Source: an uncultured Oceanospirillaceae bacterium
GTDB lineage: Bacteria; Pseudomonadota; Gammaproteobacteria; Pseudomonadales; Balneatricaceae
Assembly: GCA_937136055.1 (NCBI GenBank)
Contig: CAKZOD010000089.1
Span: forward strand, 28,873 to 92,872
DNA: 64,000 nucleotides
Reading direction: 5' to 3'
Shown here: piece after piece, positions 44,700-53,360 of the stretch
Layout of the letters: each line of letters opens with the position of its first letter
Numbering within the stretch: the stretch's first letter is position 1
Program-made: the position numbers and the translations under genes
The notes under the pieces: generated by a model
Seen by the model: the letters and a program-made list of their open reading frames with translations, nothing else
Databases searched by the model: none
Told to the model about the DNA's origin: nothing

Positions 44700-45956
44700 A
44701 TGGCAATTGAAAAAACAGATACTTTAGTTATCGGTGCAGGCCAAGCGGGTGTTGCGACAAGTGAGCATTTAAGCAAACTTGATATCCCCCATATTGTTTT
44801 AGAAAAAGATCGCATTGCAGAGCGCTGGCGTACAGCGCGTTGGGATTCTCTGGTAGCAAATGGCCCAGCATGGCATGACCGCTTCCCAGGCCTTGAGTTT
44901 GAAAATGATCCCGAAGAGTTCGTCGGTAAAGATCAGGTTGCTGATTATTTTGAAGCCTATGCCATAAAGCATAACGCACCTATTAGAACTGGTGTCGAAG
45001 TGCTCAGTGTTGAACGCTTTACAAACCAATCCGGCTTTAAAGTTGTCACATCACAAGGTGAAATTCATGCACAACGTGTAGTTAGTGCTACTGGCCCTTT
45101 CCAAAAACCGGTGATTCCTGCCATAGTGGCAAATACTGATCATATTACTCAAATGCATTCAACTGATTACCGTAACCCTGAACAGCTTGCCGATGGCGCT
45201 GTTTTGGTGGTAGGTGCAGGCTCTTCAGGGGTTCAAATTGCAGACGAGCTAAGGGCGTCTGGCAAAAAAGTGTACCTCTCTGTTTGTGCACATGGACGCC
45301 CTCCAAGATCTTATCGCAACCGCGATTTTGTTTGGTGGCTAGGCGTACTGGGTGAATGGGAAGCTGCGGCAATGAAACCCGGTACAGAGCATGTCACTAT
45401 CGCTGTAAGTGGTGCAAATGGCGGCAAAACCATCAACTTTAGAGAGCTTGCCAATAAAGGAATGACACTGGTTGGGCGCACTGCTAAATTTGACAATGGC
45501 ACCCTCTATTTCGATAACGACTTAGTTGAGAACTTGAATAAAGGTGATCAAAATTATCTTTCTGTACTCGATGCTGCCGATGCCTATATAGAAAGCAATG
45601 GTTTAGATTTACCTGAAGAACCCAGTGCAAGAGAAACCTTTGCAGATGCACAATGCATCAGCAACCCAATACGCGAGCTTAATATAGCCGACGCCGGTAT
45701 TTCAACGATCATTTGGGCAACGGGCTTCGCACTTGATTATAGCTGGTTAAAAGTAGATGCATTGGATGAGCAGGGAAAGCCTAAGCACCAAAGAGGTGTG
45801 TCTGCTGAAGCGGGGTTTTATTTTGTAGGCCTGCCTTGGTTATCACGTCGTGGTTCAAGCTTTATTTGGGGGGTGTGGCACGATGCAAAATATATTGCTG
45901 ATCACATCTCGATACAGCGCCACTATTTAAGTTACCAAGATGCTTCACAGCGCTAG
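44700..45956 (+). CDS. FAD-dependent monooxygenase (class B type)
   Basis: Predicted flavin monooxygenase of 418 residues. The FAD-binding fingerprint is TLVIGAGQAGVATSEHL at the N-terminus, the NADPH-binding one is VLVVGAGSSGVQIADEL near residue 160, between them MHSTDYRN replaces the FxGxxxH motif, and a late ATGFALDYSW segment is typical of FMO/Baeyer-Villiger enzymes. I use the ATG at 44700 because TAAGGA lies 9 bases upstream; a longer frame from 44643 adds 19 residues with no family pattern. RidA follows 36 bases later. The substrate is unknown. Confidence 0.88.
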   Translation: MAIEKTDTLVIGAGQAGVATSEHLSKLDIPHIVLEKDRIAERWRTARWDSLVANGPAWHDRFPGLEFENDPEEFVGKDQVADYFEAYAIKHNAPIRTGVEVLSVERFTNQSGFKVVTSQGEIHAQRVVSATGPFQKPVIPAIVANTDHITQMHSTDYRNPEQLADGAVLVVGAGSSGVQIADELRASGKKVYLSVCAHGRPPRSYRNRDFVWWLGVLGEWEAAAMKPGTEHVTIAVSGANGGKTINFRELANKGMTLVGRTAKFDNGTLYFDNDLVENLNKGDQNYLSVLDAADAYIESNGLDLPEEPSARETFADAQCISNPIRELNIADAGISTIIWATGFALDYSWLKVDALDEQGKPKHQRGVSAEAGFYFVGLPWLSRRGSSFIWGVWHDAKYIADHISIQRHYLSYQDASQR

Positions 45957-45992
45957 CAGTTATAAATATAAATCGATTTACAGGAGCTTTAA

Positions 45993-46406
45993 ATGCCCAC
46001 TCATACACGCATTCGTATGTTTAATACCAAAGAAACTTACCCTAACCAAAGCTTAGATAATGATTTATGCCAAGCGGTAAAAGCAGGCAATACCGTTTAT
46101 GTTAGAGGCCAAGTAGGCACTGATTTTGAAGGTAATTTAGTTGGCCTTGGCGACCCCGCTGCACAAACTGAGCAAGCGATGCAAAATGTCGCGCAACTGT
46201 TAAAAGAGGCAGGTTCTGATTTGAGCCATGTCGTAAAAACAACCACCTACATCACAGATCCACGCTATCGTGAAGCGGTTTATCAAGTTACCGGAAAATG
46301 GTTTAAAGGGGTGTTTCCGATTTCGACAGGTCTTGTTGTACAAGGTTTAGCTCAACCTCAGTGGCTGATGGAAATTGATGTTATTGCTGTTATTCCTGAA
46401 GACTAG
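45993..46406 (+). CDS. RidA (YjgF/YER057c/UK114) family protein
   Basis: 137-residue trimeric enamine/imine deaminase family protein. Family pattern: FNTKETYPNQSLDNDLCQAVKAGNTVYVRGQVGTDFEGN, AQTEQAMQNVAQLLKEAGSDLSHVVKTTTYITDPRYR, then FPISTGLVVQGLAQPQWLMEIDVIAV. RidA proteins hydrolyse reactive imines made by amino acid oxidases or dehydratases. The final QPQWLMEI replaces the Arg-containing RPELLVEI of archetypal RidA, so it belongs to a divergent (Rid5-7 type) subgroup and may lack classical deaminase activity. Genomic context supports a catabolic role. Confidence 0.88.
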   Translation: MPTHTRIRMFNTKETYPNQSLDNDLCQAVKAGNTVYVRGQVGTDFEGNLVGLGDPAAQTEQAMQNVAQLLKEAGSDLSHVVKTTTYITDPRYREAVYQVTGKWFKGVFPISTGLVVQGLAQPQWLMEIDVIAVIPED

Positions 46407-46439
46407 CTGCTCAGCAATAATGATAGTTAGTAAAATAAC

Positions 46440-46465
46440 GCCCGACTCTGCGAGTAGGGCTTTTT
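46440..46465 (+). terminator. terminator after the RidA gene
   Basis: Stem GCCCGACTC and GAGTAGGGC (46440-46459, one mismatch, TGC loop... paired ends) followed by TTTTTA. It lies inside the putative catabolic cluster, so DUF1028 and the M20 gene may be transcribed partly by read-through or from a second promoter. Confidence 0.65.
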
Positions 46466-46499
46466 ACGTTTAAAAGAATAACAACAAAAGGATGCATCT

Positions 46500-47171
46500 A
46501 TGACATTTTCAATCGCGGCAATATGCCCAGATACTGGTGCACTAGGCTGTGCCATCACCTCATCCAGTATCTGTGTGGCAAGTCGCTGTGCGTTTGCTAA
46601 AACTTCCGTCGGCGTTGCCTTAACACAGAACATTACGAATCCGGATTTAGGCCCTCTCGCGTTAGATAAACTTTCCCAAGGGCTATCTGTTGATGAAACT
46701 ATGCTGTTTTTGCACCAGCAAGAGCCACATATCGAGTGGCGTCAATTAGGTATAATCGATAATCTAGGCAATAGCGCTATACATAGCGGTGCTCAATCCC
46801 TTGGTATTTACGCGACTGCTAAGGGCGATAACTGCTTAGCAATGGGTAATTTGTTGGCCAACGATAAAGTACCTCAAGCAATGATCGATGCTTTTACCCA
46901 CAGCAGTGGTGATTTAGCACAGCGATTACTAAGCGCGCTGCAAGCCGGGCTAACTGCTGGGGGCGAAATGGGCGATATACACTCTGCAGGATTATTAGTA
47001 CACGAAAGCGCAAACTGGCCAAGTGTTGATTTGCGAGTCGATTTACAAGTTCATCCTATCGCACAGCTACAAATATTACTGGATGACTATATGCCGCAAA
47101 AAGAAGCTTATATTACCCGTGCAAAAGATCCTGCTAATGCCGAGTCTTACGGTGTACCGGGTGATCTGTAA
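46500..47171 (+). CDS. DUF1028 domain protein
   Basis: 223-residue protein of the DUF1028 family, an Ntn-hydrolase-like fold. Family landmarks are the N-terminal TFSIAAICPDTGALGCAITSSSICVASRCAFA, VALTQNITNPDLGPLALDKLSQG, HSGAQSLGIYATAKGDNCLAMGNLLA and AGGEMGDIHSAGLLVHE. Function is not established; members recur in clusters with RidA proteins, peptidases and amino-acid-processing enzymes. AAAAGGATG precedes the ATG. The M20 gene starts 29 bases after its stop. Confidence 0.88.
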   Translation: MTFSIAAICPDTGALGCAITSSSICVASRCAFAKTSVGVALTQNITNPDLGPLALDKLSQGLSVDETMLFLHQQEPHIEWRQLGIIDNLGNSAIHSGAQSLGIYATAKGDNCLAMGNLLANDKVPQAMIDAFTHSSGDLAQRLLSALQAGLTAGGEMGDIHSAGLLVHESANWPSVDLRVDLQVHPIAQLQILLDDYMPQKEAYITRAKDPANAESYGVPGDL

Positions 47172-47199
47172 ACGCAATTTTCTTCAATAAGAGAGATGT

Positions 47200-48390
47200 A
47201 TGCATAATAAAAATAGTTTATCGATTTTAAGTGACTTGATTGCTTTTGATACTACCAGCAGCCAATCAAACTTTGAAATGCTCGAATATATAGAAAAGTA
47301 TTTGCAGCAACACGGCGTTAGCTGTCAGTGGGTGCGTGACCCACTACTGCCAAAAGCCAACCTTTATGCCTCTATTGGCCCCGATGATCAAAGAGCAATT
47401 ATGCTCTCTGGGCACACAGACACTGTTCCAACCACTGGACAAAACTGGCACTACCCAACACATCAGCTCAGCTTAAAAGACAACCGAGCCTATGGCCGTG
47501 GCACAACGGATATGAAAGGCTTTATTGCCTGCGTATTAGCAGCAGTGCCTAAGATGTGCCATGCCGATATTAAAACACCTATTGCCCTCGCATTCTCATA
47601 CGATGAAGAAATCGGCTGCATTGGCGTAAGACACTTGCTGGATCAGTTATCTGCACAGCCAATAAAACCACTTGCTTGTATTATTGGAGAGCCGACTTCG
47701 ATGAAAGTTGCCGGCTCACACAAAGGCAAAATTGCCATCAAAGTCACTGTAAAGGGAAAAGAATGTCACTCTGGTATGGCGCCACTAGGTGTTAATGCCG
47801 TCAATTACGCTGCAAGACTCATTGTATGGTTAGAACAACTCGCCGAGAAAAAACGCACGCAAGGCCCCTTTGATCACGATTATGAAATCCCTTACAGTAC
47901 AGTCCATACAGGTACTGTTGAAGGAGGTGTCGCCCTCAACATAGTACCTAAAATCGCTCGCTTTGTTTTCGAAATTCGCAACATCGCTCAAGAAGATTCA
48001 CTGCAGCTAGTCGAGCAATTTGAACAGTATTGCCAAACGCTAGTTGATCAAATGCGTATAATCGATGAGCAATGCGATATTCAATTAGAAACACTCACTC
48101 AATACCCGGGATTAGCCAGTGATCACTGTGACAGCCAAGCTGCCATTCAATTTGTGAAGCAACTCGCTCAAGAGCAAGAATCTGCCAGCATCAATTTTGG
48201 AACTGAGGCAGGCCTTTTCAGTAAGCACCTAGGAATCCCCAGCGTAGTATGTGGCCCAGGTAGTATGGAGCAAGGCCACAAACCCGATGAATTTATTACA
48301 CTTGATCAACTAGAACATTGTGATTTATTTCTCTCTCGCCTCATAAGCGCTTTGTGTGAGCAAGATTTCACTATTGCAAAAAAATCATGA
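47200..48390 (+). CDS. M20-family deacylase, acetylornithine deacetylase (ArgE)-like
   Basis: 396-residue zinc hydrolase. Metal-site motifs are MLSGHTDTVP, AYGRGTTDMKGFIA, FSYDEEIGCIG, IIGEPTS and the late CGPGSMEQGHKPDEF. The pattern and length follow proteobacterial ArgE, which removes the acetyl group from N-acetylornithine. In this cluster with RidA, DUF1028 and an FMO it may instead act on another N-acyl compound, so I leave the symbol blank. A hairpin follows. Confidence 0.87.
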   Translation: MHNKNSLSILSDLIAFDTTSSQSNFEMLEYIEKYLQQHGVSCQWVRDPLLPKANLYASIGPDDQRAIMLSGHTDTVPTTGQNWHYPTHQLSLKDNRAYGRGTTDMKGFIACVLAAVPKMCHADIKTPIALAFSYDEEIGCIGVRHLLDQLSAQPIKPLACIIGEPTSMKVAGSHKGKIAIKVTVKGKECHSGMAPLGVNAVNYAARLIVWLEQLAEKKRTQGPFDHDYEIPYSTVHTGTVEGGVALNIVPKIARFVFEIRNIAQEDSLQLVEQFEQYCQTLVDQMRIIDEQCDIQLETLTQYPGLASDHCDSQAAIQFVKQLAQEQESASINFGTEAGLFSKHLGIPSVVCGPGSMEQGHKPDEFITLDQLEHCDLFLSRLISALCEQDFTIAKKS

Positions 48391-48402
48391 AGATTGCGAT
48401 CA

Positions 48403-48440
48403 GGAGTAAATGTACACAGACCATTCACTCCTAATCTTTA
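48403..48440 (+). terminator. probable terminator after the M20 gene
   Basis: Ten-base stem GGAGTAAATG (48403-48412) and CATTCACTCC (48422-48431, one G-U pair) with a nine-base loop, then TAATCTTT. The T run is short. Confidence 0.55.
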
Positions 48441-48578
48441 AGGGATGCTTAGCAATCAAGATACTTATTTACATCACTAAACTGCGCTATGTCGTCAATT
48501 TTTGACTTGCCTCATCTTCACTCGCGTTTTTAGCGCTCTTCTCTGTGGGGGCATAGAACTTACTCGTTACGTCCTTAG

Positions 48579-49499
48579 CTATTTCTCAAATGCTGTTTCA
48601 GTAAGCTCGATAACTTTTTCTTTCAACACTTCAATGAAAGCTAAAGCCGCAGGCGATAACTGTAATTGAGAAGCTTTGGCAATACCTAACTTTAATGGCC
48701 TTGATTCACCTCGCAATGGTATGGCGGTTAAAGCAGAGCCATCTAATGCTTTTTTATTCACCATGGGCGAGTTGAACAATGAGTAACCAAATCCATTACT
48801 CACAAGCCCTCTTACCATCCCCAAAGAGTTCGCTCGATAGGCAACATTCGGTTCTACGTTATGGCTTAAAAATAACGAATAAAAGTATTCCCGGCTTAAC
48901 GGCCAATCTAACAACACCATTGGATGTTCTGCTAATTGTGTCAAACTCAATGACGAATAGCTCGCTAACGGGTGATCTTCGCTGAGCACCACATAAACAG
49001 GGAATTCAATAATAGGCTCAAAATCGATATTTTTAGCAAGTTGTAGATCATAAGTAACAGCGATTTCATAACTGCCGTTAGTCAGCAAATTGATAATATC
49101 TTCCTGATGGCGCTCATCACACTCTAATGTAACTTGTGGGTACATTTGGAGAAACTGGCTCATCACCACCGGCATTAACATAGGAGAAAATGTTGGAAAG
49201 CCGACAATCTTTAAAGACCCTGCTACATCTTCCCCAAGGGTACGTGCATACTCCCCTAATGCTTGAGCATCACTGAGTAGCTGCTGTGCTTTACGCAAAA
49301 AATTTTGCCCAGCAGAAGTTAATGATAAACCTTGAGCATGGTGGCGTACAAAAAACTGAAGCCCCATGGTTTGCTCTAAATGCAGTATTGCCGAGGAGAT
49401 CGAGGGTTGAGAGACATGCAAGCTTTGAGCCGCTGCTGTCACACTAGAGAGCTCTGCAGCTTTTGCAAAATAACGCAGTTGTTTTAAAGTAAAATTCAT
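48579..49499 (-). CDS. LysR-family transcriptional regulator (CynR/CysB-like)
   Basis: 306 residues from the ATG at 49499: MNFTLKQLRYFAKAAELSSVTAAAQSLHVSQPSISSAILHLEQ is the winged helix, followed by a co-inducer domain (GSLKIVGFPTFSPMLMPVVMSQFL). A longer open frame to 49601 adds 34 residues that do not look coding, and AAGAG lies 8 bases before the chosen ATG. Convergent with the FMO-Rid-DUF1028-M20 cluster and the most likely regulator of it, though this is inference. Confidence 0.9.
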   Translation of the reverse strand: MNFTLKQLRYFAKAAELSSVTAAAQSLHVSQPSISSAILHLEQTMGLQFFVRHHAQGLSLTSAGQNFLRKAQQLLSDAQALGEYARTLGEDVAGSLKIVGFPTFSPMLMPVVMSQFLQMYPQVTLECDERHQEDIINLLTNGSYEIAVTYDLQLAKNIDFEPIIEFPVYVVLSEDHPLASYSSLSLTQLAEHPMVLLDWPLSREYFYSLFLSHNVEPNVAYRANSLGMVRGLVSNGFGYSLFNSPMVNKKALDGSALTAIPLRGESRPLKLGIAKASQLQLSPAALAFIEVLKEKVIELTETAFEK

Positions 49500-49691
49500 A
49501 ACTTGCTCTTGATAGATGATATAGCAAGGAGACGGATGATATACCAAAGATAGACAATCAAATAAGCCTTTAAGATTGTGTAACTTAGCATAGAAAAGCA
49601 AGGCTTATATTATAAAATAATACTTATAAATGGTTGTGAGTAAATAGCTTACTCATGAGAATAATTGATGAGTGACTAAGACATTTAGAAC

Positions 49692-50729
49692 TTATTGATA
49701 GCTCTTTGCCTTATCTATTCTTTGTTGAGTATCGGGATGGGTAGATAAATATTGCAGTACCGTATTTTCAGTACTCTTACTATTTTTACTGCGCTCACTA
49801 GTACGAGCTCGTTGCTCCATCAAAATTTCCATTGCTTGTGCAAACGCCGCAGGTGATTTGCCCAATGCAATAAGATGCTTAAATGCATACTCATCTGCTT
49901 GGCTTTCCATTTCTCTAGAGAAGGCGTTTTCCCATAGCGCAGCTCCAATACCTAAAAACACATCAGCAAAACCATCCATATCGCCGAACACAACTGCCAG
50001 TGCAATAGTATTTGCCATAGAGTGCGCTACCAGTCGCATACTGTGTTGGTATTCAACATGTGCTATTTCATGTAATAAAATCGCAAGAATCGCATCAGGT
50101 TTGTCTTCCAATAGCTGCAATAACTCGTCAGTTATCACCACTTTTCCATTTGGAAGTGCGAACGCATTAGCGCCAAAGTAATCACTTTTAAAGAAGTGGA
50201 TTGTATATTTTTTCTTATCTAATGCGAGTTGCTCTAATGCCATATTCCATTGCTTAACGACTGATTCTTGCAAGGTTTTGTCTAACTCAGTTTCTTCTAA
50301 AAACGCTTTTTCTATCACATAAAAGCTTTGATCCCCCATCGAGATCGCAACACTATCAGGTAATAATCGAACGCTCATCTCTGCCATTTTAGGTATAACA
50401 ACTGTCACAAACAGCCAAATAAAACAGGGAACTAATACTGTACACACTATTGCCGTTAACCAGCTACTCTCGAGTTTTTCAGCCTTAGATTTTAATGGGT
50501 TTATCCTATCTTTGCTGCTCGCGGCAATAAACTTACCACCATCCTTAAAGACAATTTCAAGAGGCACACCAGGTACTCTTGCAGCAATACTTAAACGTGT
50601 TTGTATTGAGGTGACGAGCACTTTATCGCAAAGCACTACATTAAACACATCACCACTTACGGTTAAACTGACTTCTTCTGACTGACTTGTCGCGGGATAA
50701 TAATAAACGCCTGCTATTGTTTGAGTCAT
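49692..50729 (-). CDS. M48-family membrane metallopeptidase
   Basis: 345 residues. An N-terminal beta-rich domain of about 90 residues is followed by a membrane helix (about 92-115) and a zinc peptidase domain with the HExxH motif in LLHEIAHVEYQHSMRL and the third ligand in the Glu of MESQADEYAFKHL. It is the Oma1/BepA-like M48 type with the catalytic domain outside the cytoplasm. It follows the YjgN-like gene by 130 bases on the same strand, a pairing seen in other genomes, and may process or inspect membrane proteins. Confidence 0.88.
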   Translation of the reverse strand: MTQTIAGVYYYPATSQSEEVSLTVSGDVFNVVLCDKVLVTSIQTRLSIAARVPGVPLEIVFKDGGKFIAASSKDRINPLKSKAEKLESSWLTAIVCTVLVPCFIWLFVTVVIPKMAEMSVRLLPDSVAISMGDQSFYVIEKAFLEETELDKTLQESVVKQWNMALEQLALDKKKYTIHFFKSDYFGANAFALPNGKVVITDELLQLLEDKPDAILAILLHEIAHVEYQHSMRLVAHSMANTIALAVVFGDMDGFADVFLGIGAALWENAFSREMESQADEYAFKHLIALGKSPAAFAQAMEILMEQRARTSERSKNSKSTENTVLQYLSTHPDTQQRIDKAKSYQ

Positions 50730-50858
50730 TTCAATCCTTGGACGGTGCAGTTCTTAAAGAAGATAAAATCATTGCTAAGCAATCGAAAATTCATAGCAGC
50801 GCACAAAATAATAGTTTGCTAAATCAAACATCACTTTGTGCACTTATCAAGCAATCAG

Positions 50859-51941
50859 TTAAACAACTGACATACCTAAATCAAAAGCTTCAGCAGTTTC
50901 ACTGCCTACTGATGAATCTTGTCTAGACTTTGTATCAATTGCATTCGCAGCTTTTGTATTAATTTCCACTTGGGTACGCTGCGCAAAGAAGCGTGCACTG
51001 CGAATAGCTACCCAAGGAAAGGCGAAGCCTAAGCTACAAATAAGCGCCAGCATATTAGTCACTTCCAAAAAAGCATAGCTTGGAATAGTAAAAGATGACT
51101 TGAATTTAGCCAGCCCTTCAAGCTCTGTGTTTGCCAAAACATGATTGCGAATCTGAACGATAACAACTGCGCGCATAAACGCGAATGTCGCTAAGTAGGC
51201 AACACCTACTAAAGTTAGTGTAGAGGGAGGAAGCGCTGAGAAAAACTGTAATCCTACATTGCTTGTGGCAGCAAATGCTAACGCGAAGATAACTCCTACA
51301 AATGCAGCCAAAATCAAAAATGCGATTAAAAACGTTTTGTAAAACTGCCCTGTACTTAAATTAGTGGTTAGTTTTGTTTCACCGTAACTCGTATTGGATA
51401 AAACGAAGTGCTTAATTTTTTTGAGCACCCAAGGCATCGCCAAATAAAGTGTAATAGCACCCAGAATTGGTAGTAATACGAAGTGCACAAATGCACCGCC
51501 ATAGGTTCCATGAAAATCAAATCTTACATTTCTATAGCTAATCATCTGATTATTAAAACGCAAACTTTGCACAATTATCCAAGGCATAGCAATCAGCAGC
51601 AAAAGACTCAATATAATCCCAAGTACAGGGTTAAAGTTAGTCACGAGTGCATAAATCACAAAGAAAATAATCGCTAAAATTCTACCGCGTAATATTTGCA
51701 AAGGCTTAGCGAGATATGAAAAGACATGCCCATCAAGTTTTGTATTACTGTAAAAGTAGTTGTTTGTGCGTACCGTTGCCCAAGCAGAGTAGATACCGAA
51801 TGTGATAATACTCAAAAGTACGTTCACAATCCAAATGCCAAAGAAAGTGGAAGCTTTTCCTGAAAACTCTATATTGTTACTAATATATCCCTGTGCAGCG
51901 TTGCTATGGTCTTGGCTATCCAGCGCCTTATCCGTATCCAT
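50859..51941 (-). CDS. YjgN/DUF898-family multi-spanning membrane protein
   Basis: 360 residues with about six to eight helices. The family pattern FSGKASTFFGIWIVNVLLSIITFGIYSAWATVRTNNYFYSNTKLDGHVFSYLAKPLQILRGR is clear and is repeated in weaker form in the second half. Function is unknown. The C-terminus is a soluble Ser/Thr-rich tail. It probably forms an operon with the downstream M48 peptidase. Confidence 0.85.
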   Translation of the reverse strand: MDTDKALDSQDHSNAAQGYISNNIEFSGKASTFFGIWIVNVLLSIITFGIYSAWATVRTNNYFYSNTKLDGHVFSYLAKPLQILRGRILAIIFFVIYALVTNFNPVLGIILSLLLLIAMPWIIVQSLRFNNQMISYRNVRFDFHGTYGGAFVHFVLLPILGAITLYLAMPWVLKKIKHFVLSNTSYGETKLTTNLSTGQFYKTFLIAFLILAAFVGVIFALAFAATSNVGLQFFSALPPSTLTLVGVAYLATFAFMRAVVIVQIRNHVLANTELEGLAKFKSSFTIPSYAFLEVTNMLALICSLGFAFPWVAIRSARFFAQRTQVEINTKAANAIDTKSRQDSSVGSETAEAFDLGMSVV

Positions 51942-52169
51942 ATTTTTTCCTTAATTAAATCAACATTAAAACCCATTTTTAAACACAAACATCTACCGCT
52001 TCATTTGTGAAAGCGCGATTATACTCAAGGTTTTTGTTTTATATATAAGACAGAATCTCATAAATTTAATATTAGGTAATGATTAAGGAATATTTCAAAT
52101 TACAGGGGGGGAAATAAATTCAGCGTTTAACGCTAATCAGATGAGGGGCAAAAATGACAACATCGATTA
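51942..52169. other. intergenic region upstream of the YjgN-like gene
   Basis: About 230 bases plus the small ORF that follows. AT-rich, with a G run at 52105-52111 and a short palindrome AGCGTTTAACGCT near 52122. No larger ORF seen. Confidence 0.4.
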
Positions 52170-52262
52170 TCAGGCGACCCCTACAATAGATGTGCAAACA
52201 TAAGCGCTTAGAGCAACACCAACGGTCAACAGGTAAGCACTTATAATGTAGATGTAATTCAT
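52170..52262 (-). CDS. candidate 30-residue single-helix membrane protein
   Basis: Small open frame too short for routine calling: MNYIYIISAYLLTVGVALS followed by AYVCTSIVGVA and a TGA. It has a strong Shine-Dalgarno AGGAAAC placed immediately upstream of the ATG (minus strand) and forms one hydrophobic helix across almost its whole length. Proteins of this size and shape are often accessory subunits of respiratory complexes or regulators of membrane proteases. There is no homology evidence; the ribosome binding site and composition are the only support. Confidence 0.45.
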   Translation of the reverse strand: MNYIYIISAYLLTVGVALSAYVCTSIVGVA

Positions 52263-52374
52263 AGTTTCCTCATTTTAATAATCGATACGTTTATATGATT
52301 ATCTATTCGTTTAAAGTTCTGTTTTGGTTTCACTTTTTTCAATTATTTTTGCATATTACCTATTATTCCGGCAT

Positions 52375-53031
52375 TTATTCCAACATAGGTAAATGACCAG
52401 TTTTAACCAATATGATGGTTTCCTCTTTCACAAAAGGATGGTGCTGACTCATGTGGGGGCTGCGTATCCATGTTTGCGCTGGGTACTCTCCGTGCTCGTC
52501 ACAAAAAGTGCCGCTTAATACAAATATCTCCTCCCCTCTAAAATGTCGATGTGGGTTAAAGACTTCACCTGCTGGCCATTTTACAAGGGCTACGCTCTCA
52601 CCTTCAAATGAGTGCAAGGGCATAACTTCTAAGCCCCCTTGACCCGCTAACCAAGGTTGTTCCAAAGTATTAATACGAACTTGTTGTTTATCCTGTGCAG
52701 AGAATTGATTGAGCTTTACGAATATTTCACAACCATCTTTACTAAAAGGGGCGTGCTCACTGCCCGGTGGATTGCGTATATACGTACCCGCTGGATTATC
52801 CCCAAACTCATCCGAAAACGTGCCTTTAAGTACGAATATTTCTTCCCCTGCAGGATGTGGATGGGTTTTGAAATTGGCATCTGCTGTGAATTTCACGACG
52901 CTAGTGGTATGGCCACTTTCTTTGTCTTCACGCTCTAAAGGTTTTCTAAAAACAGTAGGAGATGGGCTAGCTTGCCATTCTTGCTGTGCACAATGGATGA
53001 CTGAGCGTTCTGCAAAATTCATGTTAAACAT
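52375..53031 (-). CDS. bicupin protein, ChrR-cupin type
   Basis: 218-residue soluble protein with two similar cupin halves, each with GEEIFVLKGTFSDEFGDNP- or GEEIFVLSGTFCDEHGEYP-like motifs and metal-binding His/Glu (HPHPAGEEIF, NPHRHFRGEEIF). This is the ChrR-type cupin fold. It lacks the N-terminal zinc-binding anti-sigma domain, so it is probably an enzyme or a sensor rather than a ChrR anti-sigma factor. No adjacent sigma factor was seen. Confidence 0.85.
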   Translation of the reverse strand: MFNMNFAERSVIHCAQQEWQASPSPTVFRKPLEREDKESGHTTSVVKFTADANFKTHPHPAGEEIFVLKGTFSDEFGDNPAGTYIRNPPGSEHAPFSKDGCEIFVKLNQFSAQDKQQVRINTLEQPWLAGQGGLEVMPLHSFEGESVALVKWPAGEVFNPHRHFRGEEIFVLSGTFCDEHGEYPAQTWIRSPHMSQHHPFVKEETIILVKTGHLPMLE

Positions 53032-53099
53032 AGCAATCTCCGTTGTTTAAAAGTTAAGAGTATCTCTAAAATTAAACCTGAGACTCCCCTTAAAACTAT

Positions 53100-53259
53100 C
53101 CTGAATCCGTAGCTTCAATGTGAGAACAGAGTGTAAGATATTGGTTTTACAGTGGAATTGAAAAATATGCGCTGCACCCAAAGGTTCAGCGAGCATTTTT
53201 CGAACCGCTGTAGAATCAAGAGCTTGCGCTATGTGGTGCAGTGAAACCACTGATTCAGG
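53100..53259 (-). mobile_element. 160-bp MITE-like repeat, copy 2
   Basis: Exactly 160 bases, CCTGAATCCG ... TGATTCAGG, without insertions or deletions against copies 1 and 3. Flanks are ACTAT (53095-53099) and ATTAT (53260-53264), a 5-base target duplication with one change. It sits between the bicupin gene and the GNAT gene. Its 53-codon frame (reverse strand) is also open. Confidence 0.87.
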
Positions 53260-53360
53260 ATTATTTTTAGATAATAGTTAATGACATTTTATATGGAGGC
53301 TTTAAAATTCTTTTAAAGTCCTTTTATTTTAAAGTTTCTCTCTTGTTAACAGGAATTTAC

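Noticed and set aside
53047..53250. 67-codon minus-strand frame next to the bicupin gene
   Set aside because: Most of it is the open frame of MITE copy 2, and the rest is intergenic sequence, so it is not a separate gene.
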